The notes: generated by a model from the sequence alone, not told the origin. A stretch of 64,000 bases of DNA from Prochlorococcus marinus str. SB (GCF_000760115.1 NZ_JNAS01000001.1:356067-420066); one strand, 5' to 3'. Positions 50,301-58,728 are shown, numbered from the stretch's first letter. Numbers and translations: made by a program.

Positions 50301-50950
50301 ATAATGTTATATTTATTATTTATTTGAAATTTGCAGATATTTTCTTGATCTATATTTTTTAAAATTTGTACAAAAAATGACTTATTGATCCTACTTCCAA
50401 ATCTAGAACTTATTTTTTTTTTGTTGACTGCTGAAATAAGCTCATAATTAAGATTCAGAAAATCATCAATCCACAAATTATCTATTACATCTTTATACAA
50501 ATTATCAATATTATTCTCAACATATGGATCTTGTGTTACACCTATTTCAATACTATATTCATCAATAATATTATTACAAAAAGCATGGAAAGTAGTTACT
50601 TTTAACTTATAGAATTGATTTATAAAATTATCAATTTCGGAAATTATTTTTTCCTTAGATTTATCTTTATCCTTAAAATTTAGATACCAATCCTTAAGAG
50701 TATTATCTATCTTACTTTCATTAGGACTTTGCAAATATAATTTTAAATTATAAAATCTCGAGAGTATTTTATCTTTTAATTCAGAACAAGTATTTTTTGT
50801 AAAACTTAGCAAGAGTATCTCATCTGGTTTAACTTTTTTCTCCAAAACATTTCTTAAAACTATGTGAGCCAAAGTAAAACTTTTACCAGTTCCTGCACTT
50901 GCTTCTACTAATTTAAACTTATTATCTAATTTAATTTGATTAATATCCAT
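47324..50950 (-). CDS. recB: exodeoxyribonuclease V beta subunit RecB
   Basis: A 1208-residue helicase-nuclease. Walker A ASAGTGKSF lies at residues 17-25, Walker B in CVLVDEFQDTD near 415, and the helicase motif STIHSSKGLEFE near 765. The C-terminal nuclease has the GCIDCVF block and the metal/catalytic VIDWKSN near 1096, where E. coli has LDYKSN. All elements for an active end-processing enzyme appear intact. The gene is 12 bases after the methyltransferase-like gene and one base before recD. Confidence 0.95.
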   Translation of the reverse strand: MDINQIKLDNKFKLVEASAGTGKSFTLAHIVLRNVLEKKVKPDEILLLSFTKNTCSELKDKILSRFYNLKLYLQSPNESKIDNTLKDWYLNFKDKDKSKEKIISEIDNFINQFYKLKVTTFHAFCNNIIDEYSIEIGVTQDPYVENNIDNLYKDVIDNLWIDDFLNLNYELISAVNKKKISSRFGSRINKSFFVQILKNIDQENICKFQINNKYNIIDLNNYFNEFFYLNWNEFCYEWNKKGKELFLQLIELGKLIKESGGKSQIYAAKPRNNKFNQINCWIEEINKRLNSKNVIDFIYDISKDDLLSKYFYIENISKEINKHNLKLDFTKFNLLQDKIYKIKDGFFTEFVRIFTQIAYIKLIELKKSFSIFNFNDLIKTLENTFLDSEISNINTLSKIQKTFKCVLVDEFQDTDITQWNLIKKFFNTKNHFLLCVGDPKQAIYKFRGGDIETYLDARSNAIELFSLTDNYRSSKELIEVLNILYKNGLKQSKLNYSKLTSRINENINPELKFKDVFEIVEFSKKETDVEDLVTQYIVNFILNNKEIDINKIAILTLNNSQCLDFKKKLNQFNIPCKIQNKQNIFDTEASSLLFLLIECLLNPRSLKNITLLAASKFIEIKLEDLLEHGISNNLEILINKCITWSQELREKGFLNIVNEILINYKSSSIIQDSDLNSNLFQLSEIVEIELINNDFDLNIVFNWYKNQLDHILRICTGEDFLTKDYNLQNGINLSTIHSSKGLEFEIVLCPYLSIISNKSSKIKGPLWKSNINRNIYVNISNNYEKVEKFKLIEEEDLFKESERLIYVALTRSKYKLIVFNDLEDTNNILNNDLLNNLENINIYKSTFEVRIEKEKTKEIFSKFQNNQLNNNLWKIDNVNKKISNLFNSDQFISYSSYSSWISKDKNIDAVIYQYKDYEDNISIIKDSNFKNSNNYPNYFSYPNPLSEFPKGTIAGTCLHKIIERFEFRNDNNQELIDLIIEELNFHQIDTSLAFKVKDAILRIINISLGRELQNKKLVDIPKEYLIKELKYDLTLSYEGRNINSNDISNCFFLDQEYEFGEEYANKINDLQIMNKGFHSGCIDCVFPVGNKLEDSKWWVIDWKSNLISGSDNSDCLPRNYNYENMRNEMIKHHYPLQSHLYLLALHRLLKWRLKNYQPHKHLGGYIYLFLKGLPDFELFEKSKSEDISPGIFISKAPLKRINYLDNLF

Positions 50951-50962
50951 TTCTTTATAAAA

Positions 50963-51436
50963 TTAAACTTTGACCTCATTTTTATAAAGTAAGTAATTCT
51001 TAAATTTATTCATTAAATATTTCTCTTCCAAGGCAATCTTAAATTTAATTATTAAAGCTAAACTTATTGTCAAAAATAAAAAATAAATAGTTAATTTTAT
51101 TAAAAAAACTCCAATAGAAATAAATATTAAAGAATAGTACATAGGATGACGCATAAATCGATAAATACCTGTAGTAACTAGATTGCTATTTTTTGTAGGT
51201 CTTGGGAAAGGGGATAAATTTCTACCTAAGTCTTTAATTGAAACTAATATTATTATGAAAGCGATTATGATAATTAAAATACCTAGTAAATAAGAAAAAG
51301 GACTTGCTTGAATTATTTGTTTTTGTGCCAGAAATTCCCATTGAAAAAAATGAAGACTAATAATAAAGAACTGTAAAAAAACAAGCATTGGATCATAAGC
51401 AGCTTTAAAAAAATTTTTTAACTGAAATTTAGACAT
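50963..51436 (-). CDS. isoprenylcysteine methyltransferase-like membrane protein
   Basis: A 157-residue protein with four or five hydrophobic segments (about 15-32, 43-64, 95-115 and 117-135). The conserved block GIYRFMRHPMYYSLIF (about 90-105) is typical of the ICMT/phospholipid methyltransferase-like superfamily, whose members use SAM at the membrane. The substrate is unknown. It lies between recC (3 bases) and recB (12 bases), so it is almost certainly in the same transcript. Nothing known of RecBCD needs such a protein. Confidence 0.78.
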   Translation of the reverse strand: MSKFQLKNFFKAAYDPMLVFLQFFIISLHFFQWEFLAQKQIIQASPFSYLLGILIIIIAFIIILVSIKDLGRNLSPFPRPTKNSNLVTTGIYRFMRHPMYYSLIFISIGVFLIKLTIYFLFLTISLALIIKFKIALEEKYLMNKFKNYLLYKNEVKV

Positions 51437-51439
51437 TTT

Positions 51440-54400
51440 TTATTTGTTTAATGCTTTAATTAGAGGACCATATAATCTGTATGATAATTTATCAAAATTA
51501 TTATTTCCAAGAAAAAAATCTGGTTCTCTTTCATTACCAAAACACATTTTCATTTCGATATTATCTCTTTCTCCTTTAAAAAAAATTTTATTACCAATCC
51601 ATTTATCTATAAAAGCTTTTTTTTCATTTTTTGATTTTATTTTTGCTTCTACATATTTATAAGCACTTTCTGGTGGAATAGGTAAACATTTTTCAGAATA
51701 ATTTTTAAAAATATTTATGTAATCCTCCAAAATTAGATTTGATTCAGATCCTCCCGGTGATTGAATAATTTGCGATTTATAATTATTTTCTGTTCTAAAA
51801 ATTACTTTAGTCTTTTTTATATTCCTCTTTAAAGAAGAAATAAAGAGTAATTTTATCCAAGCCTCAGTTAAATGACTAAAACTTAACTTCGCATTAATTA
51901 ATTCAATTACGGTGTCATCAGCGATTATATATTCTTCTTTATTCGCATTTAACTTAACATAGATTTTATTAATCTCTTTATGTTTACTCAAACTTGCAGA
52001 TAGACTGATTAATAATTCTTTGATTTCTTTTTCTTTTGTAAAAGTACTATTTTTGGGCATAATAATACCATTTTCAGCCAATTGATCATTAATATTTAAT
52101 TCATTTAAATCATCAAAAATATTATGATTATCAATCTCTACTTGTTGGATTATTTTTGAAATTAGTTGCGACTTTTGCAGATTGCTTACATACTCCTCGT
52201 CTGGATGATGAATAAATATTTCCTTGGGTGAAATATCGTTTTTATTAAGCCAATATTTTTGTGGAGTCTTAAACCAATAAATCAGTTCTGATAATTTGTA
52301 ATTTTTAATATCAAATTTTTTTTCATTCCAATTTATATCTTCTATTAAAGAATAATTACTTTTAACAATCTTAGATTTATCAATATCAATTATTTCATTT
52401 TTATTTAAATCAGAATCTTTAATTATTAATTCTCTTTGGCCTTGGTTTAAGGAACTATCAAAAAAAGAAATTAACTCTTTTATAGGAAAAGAAACATCTA
52501 ATTTTTTATTATCTTTATCATTTTTTACCCAAGTAACTATAAATTTATCTCTGCAGGCAATTAACAACTCCAGAAATGCATATTTCTCTCTTTCAAAAAC
52601 AGATGGATCACCCAAATGATATTTGTTTTTTAATAAATTAATATTTTCACTCTTTGGTAATTTTGGATAATTAACGCTATTCATGTCTATTAGGAAGATA
52701 ACCTTATGTGGAATATGCCTTGAATTCTCAATATCACTTACAAGGATCTTGTTGATACGTGATTTGCTTTGATATTTAGCTTTATTTATGCAAGAAATTA
52801 ATATTTCTCTAAAAACTTTTAACAAGATAAGATCATCAGGTATTAAAGGTATTGCGTGATTATCAAGAATTCTATTTATTTCACTTATTTCTAAATTGAA
52901 ATTTGCATTAGAATTAGCAATACTTTTTAATATAAACTTTAACTTTTCTACCCAATTCGAGTAAGAAAAAGATCCTCTAAGAAAATTAATATATTTTTTT
53001 AAATGAATTAATATTTTAACCCATTTATTCAAATCCAAACTTATATTTTTATAGCTAAATGGTTTTAAATTAAAAGTACTTAAATTTACTTCTTTGTCAT
53101 AAATTAAGCCTAATGTAATTCTTTTTATACACCAATCTAGTGTATTTTTCTCTTCACCTAATCTTTCTTTATCATCTAAACCCCAATGAAACCCGGCTTG
53201 GGTAAGTAAGAAAATAATTTCATCCTTCTCAGTAATATTAAAATCAAAAATGTTCTGAGTTACTTTTTTCGAAAGAATATAATCTATTTTTTCAAGTGTA
53301 ATTTTTTCACTAGCTATTTCAGTGATGTCAATTAGAAATTCATAAATGCTTGAAGAGTCATGATTATCCTCATCAATAAAAAAATAAGGTATCTTTTCAC
53401 CATTAATTAACTCATTATTAAATATGTACCTTAGATAAGGTTTAATTAAATTAGTTTGTGGAGATAAAACAGCAATATCACTATATTTAATATTCTCGCA
53501 AGAATTTATTATTTCTATAATTTTATTTCTTAAATATTCAAATTGACTATTATGATTAAAATGCTCACAAAGTAATATTGAATCATCCCTTTCACTTACT
53601 ATAAAATCAACGCTATTATTATCAATTAGTCTTTTTTGAATTTGATTAAGAAGAGGAATATCTTTCTTATTATGAAAATTAGTAGTTGGATCGAAATAAA
53701 TAAGATTATTTTTTAAATTTATACCTTCTGTATAAATATTTTCATCAATTAATTTCTGAAAGTTTGCTCCAAATTTACCAAATATTCTCTCTATATTTGT
53801 ATTATTTAAATTAGATTTACTTTTATTATCATCAAATTCCAACTCACCTTCAAGACAATTTATTCTATTCCATAAATCTTCTCCAGGAGATATTAAATAT
53901 AAATTTACCTTAATAAATTTTGAAAGTTCTGAATAAAAATTTATATGTAGTTTAGATAAGTTATTGTCTGAAAAAATATAAATTTGATTTGGTACTTGAA
54001 ATTGCACTTTTTTAATTTTTCTTAAATTCTTTATTACTTCAATCATGTATAAACATGATGGCTTTTCCGATATCTTTTCCTCTAATAATTTATACAAAAT
54101 AGGTTGCCAAAATTGATCTGAGTTTAAATTCTTAAATAGATTAGATGAATTAATTTCATATCTATTCCATTGAGAAATCATTTCAGGTCTAAAAATCAGA
54201 TAATCAATAAAATTATTCGTGATCTTTTTTGTCAGATTATATATGTCTCCATCAATTGTCTTTTTATTATCCAAATATTTATTAATCCAATTTCTAAGAG
54301 GAAATGATTCTTTAAAGCTATTTAATTCTTCCAAAGAATCAATAATGCCCCATTTAATTGACTCAAAATTCCACGCGCTCATATCAATTGCAGGGAAAAA

Positions 54401-54622
54401 ATTTGTCAATAAAGATTCGGTATAAGTTGATATTGTCTTTAATTCATAAAGAGCACTTATTTTGTTTTTTATAGTTATTTGTTCACGTAACCAATTCCCC
54501 AAAAAGTAATTGGGGACTACTATTTCTAATTTCTCATTTATAGGCGGAGGACATATTTTTAATTCCTCTGCTAACAGCTCACTAATTACTTCAATTTTAT
54601 TTGACTTATAAAGATTGAGCAA
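51440..54622 (-). CDS. recC: exodeoxyribonuclease V gamma subunit RecC
   Basis: A 1060-residue protein recognised as RecC by its N-terminus (LVPNYFLGNWLRE-type, here IVVPNYFLGNWLREQ near residue 34), length (E. coli 1122) and position with recB and recD. RecC has an inactivated helicase and nuclease fold and reads Chi in E. coli. The Chi-recognising residues cannot be assigned here by eye. It is preceded by ycf54 (17 bases) on the same strand and heads recC, methyltransferase-like, recB, recD. Confidence 0.92.
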   Translation of the reverse strand: MLNLYKSNKIEVISELLAEELKICPPPINEKLEIVVPNYFLGNWLREQITIKNKISALYELKTISTYTESLLTNFFPAIDMSAWNFESIKWGIIDSLEELNSFKESFPLRNWINKYLDNKKTIDGDIYNLTKKITNNFIDYLIFRPEMISQWNRYEINSSNLFKNLNSDQFWQPILYKLLEEKISEKPSCLYMIEVIKNLRKIKKVQFQVPNQIYIFSDNNLSKLHINFYSELSKFIKVNLYLISPGEDLWNRINCLEGELEFDDNKSKSNLNNTNIERIFGKFGANFQKLIDENIYTEGINLKNNLIYFDPTTNFHNKKDIPLLNQIQKRLIDNNSVDFIVSERDDSILLCEHFNHNSQFEYLRNKIIEIINSCENIKYSDIAVLSPQTNLIKPYLRYIFNNELINGEKIPYFFIDEDNHDSSSIYEFLIDITEIASEKITLEKIDYILSKKVTQNIFDFNITEKDEIIFLLTQAGFHWGLDDKERLGEEKNTLDWCIKRITLGLIYDKEVNLSTFNLKPFSYKNISLDLNKWVKILIHLKKYINFLRGSFSYSNWVEKLKFILKSIANSNANFNLEISEINRILDNHAIPLIPDDLILLKVFREILISCINKAKYQSKSRINKILVSDIENSRHIPHKVIFLIDMNSVNYPKLPKSENINLLKNKYHLGDPSVFEREKYAFLELLIACRDKFIVTWVKNDKDNKKLDVSFPIKELISFFDSSLNQGQRELIIKDSDLNKNEIIDIDKSKIVKSNYSLIEDINWNEKKFDIKNYKLSELIYWFKTPQKYWLNKNDISPKEIFIHHPDEEYVSNLQKSQLISKIIQQVEIDNHNIFDDLNELNINDQLAENGIIMPKNSTFTKEKEIKELLISLSASLSKHKEINKIYVKLNANKEEYIIADDTVIELINAKLSFSHLTEAWIKLLFISSLKRNIKKTKVIFRTENNYKSQIIQSPGGSESNLILEDYINIFKNYSEKCLPIPPESAYKYVEAKIKSKNEKKAFIDKWIGNKIFFKGERDNIEMKMCFGNEREPDFFLGNNNFDKLSYRLYGPLIKALNK

Positions 54623-54639
54623 TTTACTAGATGGTTATA

Positions 54640-54957
54640 TTAATCAACTTTAAATGGATCAATTATTTCTGCATTAGGACATTCGAATTCCCCCACACCA
54701 ACAAACTCTAAACGAAGCTTTAAGAAAGTTATAAATTTTTTATCAGTCGATAAAACAACTGCTGGGGTAGATGGAATTTTTGCTTTTAGCTCAGCAAATT
54801 GGGCGGTTTGTAAAAATGATGGATTTTTTAAGAGCCAAAAATCTATTTCTTTATTATTTTCTTTATAGTTCCTCATCCTCTCTTTCAAAATTTCATCAAG
54901 TGGTTCTTCAACTGTTAAAAACTTTTCACTTGCCGCGACGAAAAAATATTTTGTCAT
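54640..54957 (-). CDS. ycf54: Ycf54, auxiliary subunit of Mg-protoporphyrin monomethyl ester cyclase
   Basis: A 105-residue protein matching Ycf54 (DUF2488). Characteristic segments are KYFFVAASEKFL at the N-terminus, EEPLDEILKERMRNYKE, the KEIDFWLLKNPSF block and STDKKFITFLKLRLEFV. In cyanobacteria and plants it is needed for stable oxidative ring-E cyclase activity in chlorophyll synthesis. It lies 8 bases after pdxJ and 17 before recC on the minus strand. Confidence 0.92.
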   Translation of the reverse strand: MTKYFFVAASEKFLTVEEPLDEILKERMRNYKENNKEIDFWLLKNPSFLQTAQFAELKAKIPSTPAVVLSTDKKFITFLKLRLEFVGVGEFECPNAEIIDPFKVD

Positions 54958-54965
54958 TTTGAAAT

Positions 54966-55682
54966 TTAATTTGATGTAATAAGTGACTTCATTTCACGAA
55001 CAGACTTTTCTAATCCTATCGCTAAAGCCCTTGCAACAATACTATGACCGATGTTTAACTCGTTCATATTGTTAATTGCTGCAATTTTTTTTACATTATT
55101 GTAATTAAGGCCATGACCAGCGTTAACAACTAATCCAAGGTCATTTGCTAAATGTGTAGACTCTATAATCCTTTGGAGCTCTTTATACTGATCAGATCCT
55201 GATAGTTCAGCATATTTTCCAGTATGTAATTCAATAAAATCAAAACCTATTTCTTTGGAAAAATTTATCTGTTCACCAAGAGGATCAATAAATGCACTTA
55301 CTTTTATATTTGAATCCTTTAAATTTTCAACAAAATTCTTAAGGTATTGCACATTACTTTTTACATCCAACCCGCCTTCAGTAGTAACTTCTTGTCTTTT
55401 CTCGGGTACAAGAGTTACATAATCGGGAAGAGTTTTTTTGGCAATTTCTAACATTTCTTCAGTAGCAGCCATCTCTAAATTGAGTTTTGTTTTTATAGTC
55501 TCTTTTAGAAGGAATAAGTCTCTATCTTGTATATGCCTTCTATCTTCTCTTAGATGAACTGTTATGGAGTCTGCACCTCCTAATTCAGCTAAAAAAGCAA
55601 ATTGCACAGGGTCAGGCTCCACAGTTTTCCTCGCTTGCCTTACATTTGCAATATGATCAATATTTACTCCTAAAGTAGCCAT
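54966..55682 (-). CDS. pdxJ: pyridoxine 5'-phosphate synthase
   Basis: A 238-residue PdxJ, which condenses 1-deoxyxylulose-5-phosphate with 3-amino-2-oxopropyl phosphate to form vitamin B6. Motifs are GVNIDHIANVRQAR at the N-terminus, TVHLREDRRHI near 50, and NAGHGLNYNN near 195. The ATG at 55682 was chosen since family proteins start MxxLGVNIDH. An open frame runs 46 codons further upstream but would add a non-homologous hydrophobic peptide. It starts the run pdxJ, ycf54, recC and is divergent from plsC. Confidence 0.95.
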   Translation of the reverse strand: MATLGVNIDHIANVRQARKTVEPDPVQFAFLAELGGADSITVHLREDRRHIQDRDLFLLKETIKTKLNLEMAATEEMLEIAKKTLPDYVTLVPEKRQEVTTEGGLDVKSNVQYLKNFVENLKDSNIKVSAFIDPLGEQINFSKEIGFDFIELHTGKYAELSGSDQYKELQRIIESTHLANDLGLVVNAGHGLNYNNVKKIAAINNMNELNIGHSIVARALAIGLEKSVREMKSLITSN

Positions 55683-55782
55683 AATTTTGAAAATCTTTAT
55701 TTCTAGACAATCTAGTAACCGCCCAATAATAGCTAATAAAAAAGGGCAAACACTTAAATTATTAATATATAGTAAATAGAAC

Positions 55783-56457
55783 TTGAAGAAGAATACCTTA
55801 GATATTTGGCATAAAATCAACCCTATATTGGGATTTATTGCAATGTTTGTTACCCAGGACGTTGTTTTGAGATTCTTTTTTAGAAAAAAGAAAATATTAA
55901 CAAATGGTTATTTGATTCCCATAAATTCCTCTATCATTTTAGCTCCAACCCACAGATCAAGATGGGACGGCTTAATACTCACAATGGCAATGGGTAGAAG
56001 GGTAACAAAGAAGGATTGTAGATTTATGGTCACTAAATCCGAAATGAGAGGAATACAAGGTTGGTTTTTAAAAAGACTTGGATGTTTTTCAATAAATCAA
56101 TTATCGCCATCTCTCTCAGCTTTAAGATATGCGATTGATCTTATAGAAAAAGGCGAACAATTAGTTGTTTTTCCCGAAGGAAAGATTAATAGATATGGAA
56201 AAAAATTAGTTCTCAAAGAGGGACTATGCAGATTAGCTAGATTAGCTACAAAAAAAACAACCTCTATTACTATAATTCCTATAGGAATTGCTTACAGCAA
56301 AATACCTCCAAACTTTAGGGGCGAATTTTGTTTATCTTTTGGAAAACCAATACCAATTAATAATTATTCAAGCCTTACTATTAAGGATTTTAATAAATTT
56401 CTAAATGAAAAAATGATTCAAGAGGAAGAAAAAGCATTAAAAAGTGTAGGTAGATGA
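55783..56457 (+). CDS. plsC: 1-acyl-glycerol-3-phosphate acyltransferase-like protein
   Basis: A PLSC-domain protein of about 224 residues. The catalytic HX4D motif is HRSRWD (His57 to Asp62, counting from the start used). The glycerol-phosphate motif is VVFPEGKINR near 128, and a proline-containing IIPIGIAY follows. The start is uncertain: TTG at 55783 keeps the conserved N-terminal region (NPILGFIAMFVTQDVV), while the first ATG is at 55843 and would remove it. The family makes phosphatidic acid, but other acyl acceptors are possible. It heads the plus-strand group up to grxD. Confidence 0.82.
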   Translation: MKKNTLDIWHKINPILGFIAMFVTQDVVLRFFFRKKKILTNGYLIPINSSIILAPTHRSRWDGLILTMAMGRRVTKKDCRFMVTKSEMRGIQGWFLKRLGCFSINQLSPSLSALRYAIDLIEKGEQLVVFPEGKINRYGKKLVLKEGLCRLARLATKKTTSITIIPIGIAYSKIPPNFRGEFCLSFGKPIPINNYSSLTIKDFNKFLNEKMIQEEEKALKSVGR

Positions 56458-56500
56458 ATCTGGAATAAGTTACTATGTACTCTAATAATTGAAAAAGAAA

Positions 56501-57016
56501 ATGAAATTCTTTAAATTAATCCCAATTTTATTTATATTTTTTGGAAATGTTCCTTACAAAAATGAAGTTCATGCAGAAATAAAGAATCCAGAAGACTTCA
56601 AAGTCCTCTCAAATGAGAGTAAAAAGCTTTCCCTCTCAAACGTTGAATATTTTATAAAAGAAGGTGATAAATATATTAAAAATGGGGATTTTGAAAAAGC
56701 TAAGGATTTTTATTTAGACGCTAGAAAATTAGCAAAGCAACTTGCGTCTTTTTATTCTGATCTAAATTCATCGTTCAAAGGTATTGATGCAAGAATACCA
56801 AATGAAATGCAAAGGAAAGGTAAGCAAACATTACAAATTTTGGCAGAATCAAATGAAAGATTAGCCTCTTTGTATATAAAAACTGAAAAACCTGAGGTTG
56901 CAGTACCCTTACTTGTTGAAACAATTAGAATAATGTCACCTAATAGCCCTGCAGGTAAAGAAGCTTATGAAAGATTGATCCAACTAGGATTTGTTGAGAC
57001 AAAATATAAAGGTTAA
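56501..57016 (+). CDS. exported helical-repeat protein, unknown function
   Basis: A 171-residue protein from ATG 56501 (an in-frame TTG at 56489 would add four residues). The N-terminus is a signal peptide-like stretch, KFFKLIPILFIFFGNV, with a possible cleavage after HAE near residue 25. The mature part contains one recognisable TPR-like pair, FIKEGDKYIKNGDFEKAKDF, and a second helical pair near the C-terminus (LASLYIKTEKPEVAVPLL). It would act in the periplasm or lumen, as a partner-binding scaffold. It is 12 bases upstream of the bolA gene. Confidence 0.68.
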   Translation: MKFFKLIPILFIFFGNVPYKNEVHAEIKNPEDFKVLSNESKKLSLSNVEYFIKEGDKYIKNGDFEKAKDFYLDARKLAKQLASFYSDLNSSFKGIDARIPNEMQRKGKQTLQILAESNERLASLYIKTEKPEVAVPLLVETIRIMSPNSPAGKEAYERLIQLGFVETKYKG

Positions 57017-57028
57017 TTAAAATTTACA

Positions 57029-57259
57029 ATGATTACTAAAATAGAAGTTATTAACTTAATAACAAAAAAAATCCCTAATTCCCAAGTATTTGTTGAAAAC
57101 CTAAAGGGAAATGATCATTTGCAAGTAACTGTAATCGCATCTGAATTCTTTGGATTATCATTAGTTAAACAACACCAGCTAGTATATTCTGCTTTGAAGG
57201 AAGAATTAGCTTCAGAGGCTATTCATGCACTGGCATTAAAAACAGAAACTCCAAATTGA
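57029..57259 (+). CDS. BolA-family protein
   Basis: A 76-residue BolA/YrbA-type protein. The family helix-strand pattern ends with FGLSLVKQHQLVYSAL and contains the conserved histidine in KQHQLVY. It also has the C-terminal segment IHALALKTETP. BolA proteins bind a [2Fe-2S] cluster together with a CGFS glutaredoxin. The partner gene is 3 bases downstream, which makes the functional pairing very likely. Confidence 0.9.
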   Translation: MITKIEVINLITKKIPNSQVFVENLKGNDHLQVTVIASEFFGLSLVKQHQLVYSALKEELASEAIHALALKTETPN

Positions 57260-57262
57260 ATT

Positions 57263-57586
57263 ATGGACAACCTAACAAAAGATAAAATACAAAAACTGAT
57301 TGAATCTAATCCAGTAATGGTTTTCATGAAAGGGACAAAATTAATGCCTCAATGCGGTTTTTCCAACAATGTAGTTCAAATATTAAATTCTTTAGGGGTA
57401 GAATTTGGTTCCTTTGATGTTTTAAGTGATTTCGCTATAAGAGAAGGTATCAAAGAATATTCAGATTGGCCAACAATTCCTCAAGTTTACTTAAAAGGAG
57501 AATTTCTTGGTGGATCAGACATTCTTATTGAGATGTACAACTCTGGATCTCTCAAAGAAAAAATAGAAGTTGAATTAGCGTCTTAA
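57263..57586 (+). CDS. grxD: monothiol glutaredoxin (Grx4/GrxD type)
   Basis: A 107-residue monothiol glutaredoxin with active site CGFS (Cys31). The conserved WPTIPQVY and GGSDI elements bind glutathione. Such proteins carry [2Fe-2S] clusters and deliver them or signal iron status together with BolA. It directly follows the bolA gene with 3 bases between them. Two short weak dyads in the 48 bases after the stop do not make a convincing terminator. Confidence 0.95.
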   Translation: MDNLTKDKIQKLIESNPVMVFMKGTKLMPQCGFSNNVVQILNSLGVEFGSFDVLSDFAIREGIKEYSDWPTIPQVYLKGEFLGGSDILIEMYNSGSLKEKIEVELAS

Positions 57587-57634
57587 AACAATTAGTGAGT
57601 ATAAATACTTTATTGATTAATAAAAATTAATATT

Positions 57635-57904
57635 TTAAATCCTTTTTTTGTCAAAAAAACCTTTATTTCCATCTCCATCTGGATCAATAAAACTTGACGG
57701 ATCTAAAATCCATCTTTCAATTAATCTTTCTAATTTCTCTTGATCCTTTTGCTCTAAACTACTGCAATTCCTTAATGCTTGGAGATAACCATCACTATAT
57801 AATTTAAGATCAGATGGCGTATGAAAACGAGTAACTAAGTCCTGGCAACTATCGCAAATTGACTGAAAGTGACGAATTGCTTTGGGGTTTTCAAATGATG
57901 TCAT
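57635..57904 (-). CDS. small cyanobacterial-type protein of unknown function
   Basis: An 89-residue soluble helical protein. It contains two cysteines in FQSICDSCQDLV (near residues 17-20) and one near 47 (NCSSLEQ). It ends in a polar IDPDGDGNKGFFDKK tail, which resembles a calcium-loop-like Asp/Gly pattern. I recall such proteins as conserved across marine picocyanobacteria but know no function. It is convergent with grxD and divergent from the response regulator. Confidence 0.65.
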   Translation of the reverse strand: MTSFENPKAIRHFQSICDSCQDLVTRFHTPSDLKLYSDGYLQALRNCSSLEQKDQEKLERLIERWILDPSSFIDPDGDGNKGFFDKKRI

Positions 57905-57990
57905 AATTCGATAAATTCTGATTTTTATTTTGCATTTGTTATACCTTATTAAGAACGATCAAAAATTGCCTGGCCCAACAGTAATTAAGA

Positions 57991-58728
57991 ATGCAATCAA
58001 CTGAGCAAATCTTAGCTTCAACTCCTGGCAGTTCACAATTGCCTACGAGCTCTCAAACTCCCTCAAGAGTTCTAGTTGTTGAACCTCACCCCACACTTAG
58101 AACAGTACTTGTGCAAAGGCTTCGCCAAGATGGCCATTTAGCTGCAGCAGTAGGTACAGCTGCAGAAGCTATTGACTTATGCAGAGAACAAGCACCTGAC
58201 TTATTAGTTAGCGCAGAAATCCTAGAGCAGAATACTGCAATGAGATTAGCTCAACAACTTGGGTCTTCAGTCATAGTTTTAACGGCAAGATCAGGTGTTG
58301 AAGCATTAGTAAATCTTTTAGATGAAGGGGCAGATGATGTCCTCAGAAAACCTTTTGGACTTGAAGAGCTTGCAGCACGATGCAGAACACTCCTAAAAAG
58401 GGGAAGGATAGGATTACAAGAAAAAGTTGAGGTTGGACCTTTAGAGGTTCATCTTCTTTTGAGACAAGTTACTCTAAGCGAGAAGCCAGTAGAATTAAGT
58501 CCTAGGGAGTTTGCACTCCTTTGCGCTCTTTTAATGCCACCTGGGATGGTAAGAAGTCGTCAAGAGCTCTTAAGAATGGCCTGGCCGCCCTTCAGTGGTG
58601 GCCCAAGGTCTGTTGATACTCAAGTATTAACCCTGCGTAGGAAATTAGAGCAGGCTGGATTGGGAGAAGGAGGGGGAATAACCACTGTTAGACAACAAGG
58701 TTATAGATTCAGTATTGATAATATTTAA
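57991..58728 (+). CDS. OmpR-type response regulator with degenerate receiver
   Basis: A 245-residue regulator. After a Ser/Thr/Gln-rich N-terminus (1-25) a receiver-like domain spans 26-138, and a winged-helix DNA-binding domain 147-243 (SPREFALLCALL, VDTQVLTLRRKL, VRQQGYRF). In the receiver the acidic pair after strand 1 is replaced by Glu31-Pro32 (VLVVEPH). The phospho-acceptor aspartate expected at position 75 is alanine (PDLLVSAEI). Thr98 and Lys120-Pro121 are kept. It probably works without phosphorylation. Its codon use looks richer in G+C than its neighbours. The stop shares TTAA with the next gene. Confidence 0.85.
   Translation: MQSTEQILASTPGSSQLPTSSQTPSRVLVVEPHPTLRTVLVQRLRQDGHLAAAVGTAAEAIDLCREQAPDLLVSAEILEQNTAMRLAQQLGSSVIVLTARSGVEALVNLLDEGADDVLRKPFGLEELAARCRTLLKRGRIGLQEKVEVGPLEVHLLLRQVTLSEKPVELSPREFALLCALLMPPGMVRSRQELLRMAWPPFSGGPRSVDTQVLTLRRKLEQAGLGEGGGITTVRQQGYRFSIDNI

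Noticed and set aside
55683..55820. A 46-codon N-terminal extension of pdxJ
   Set aside because: It adds a hydrophobic peptide not found in the family and runs over the divergent plsC start. The family start at 55682 is better.
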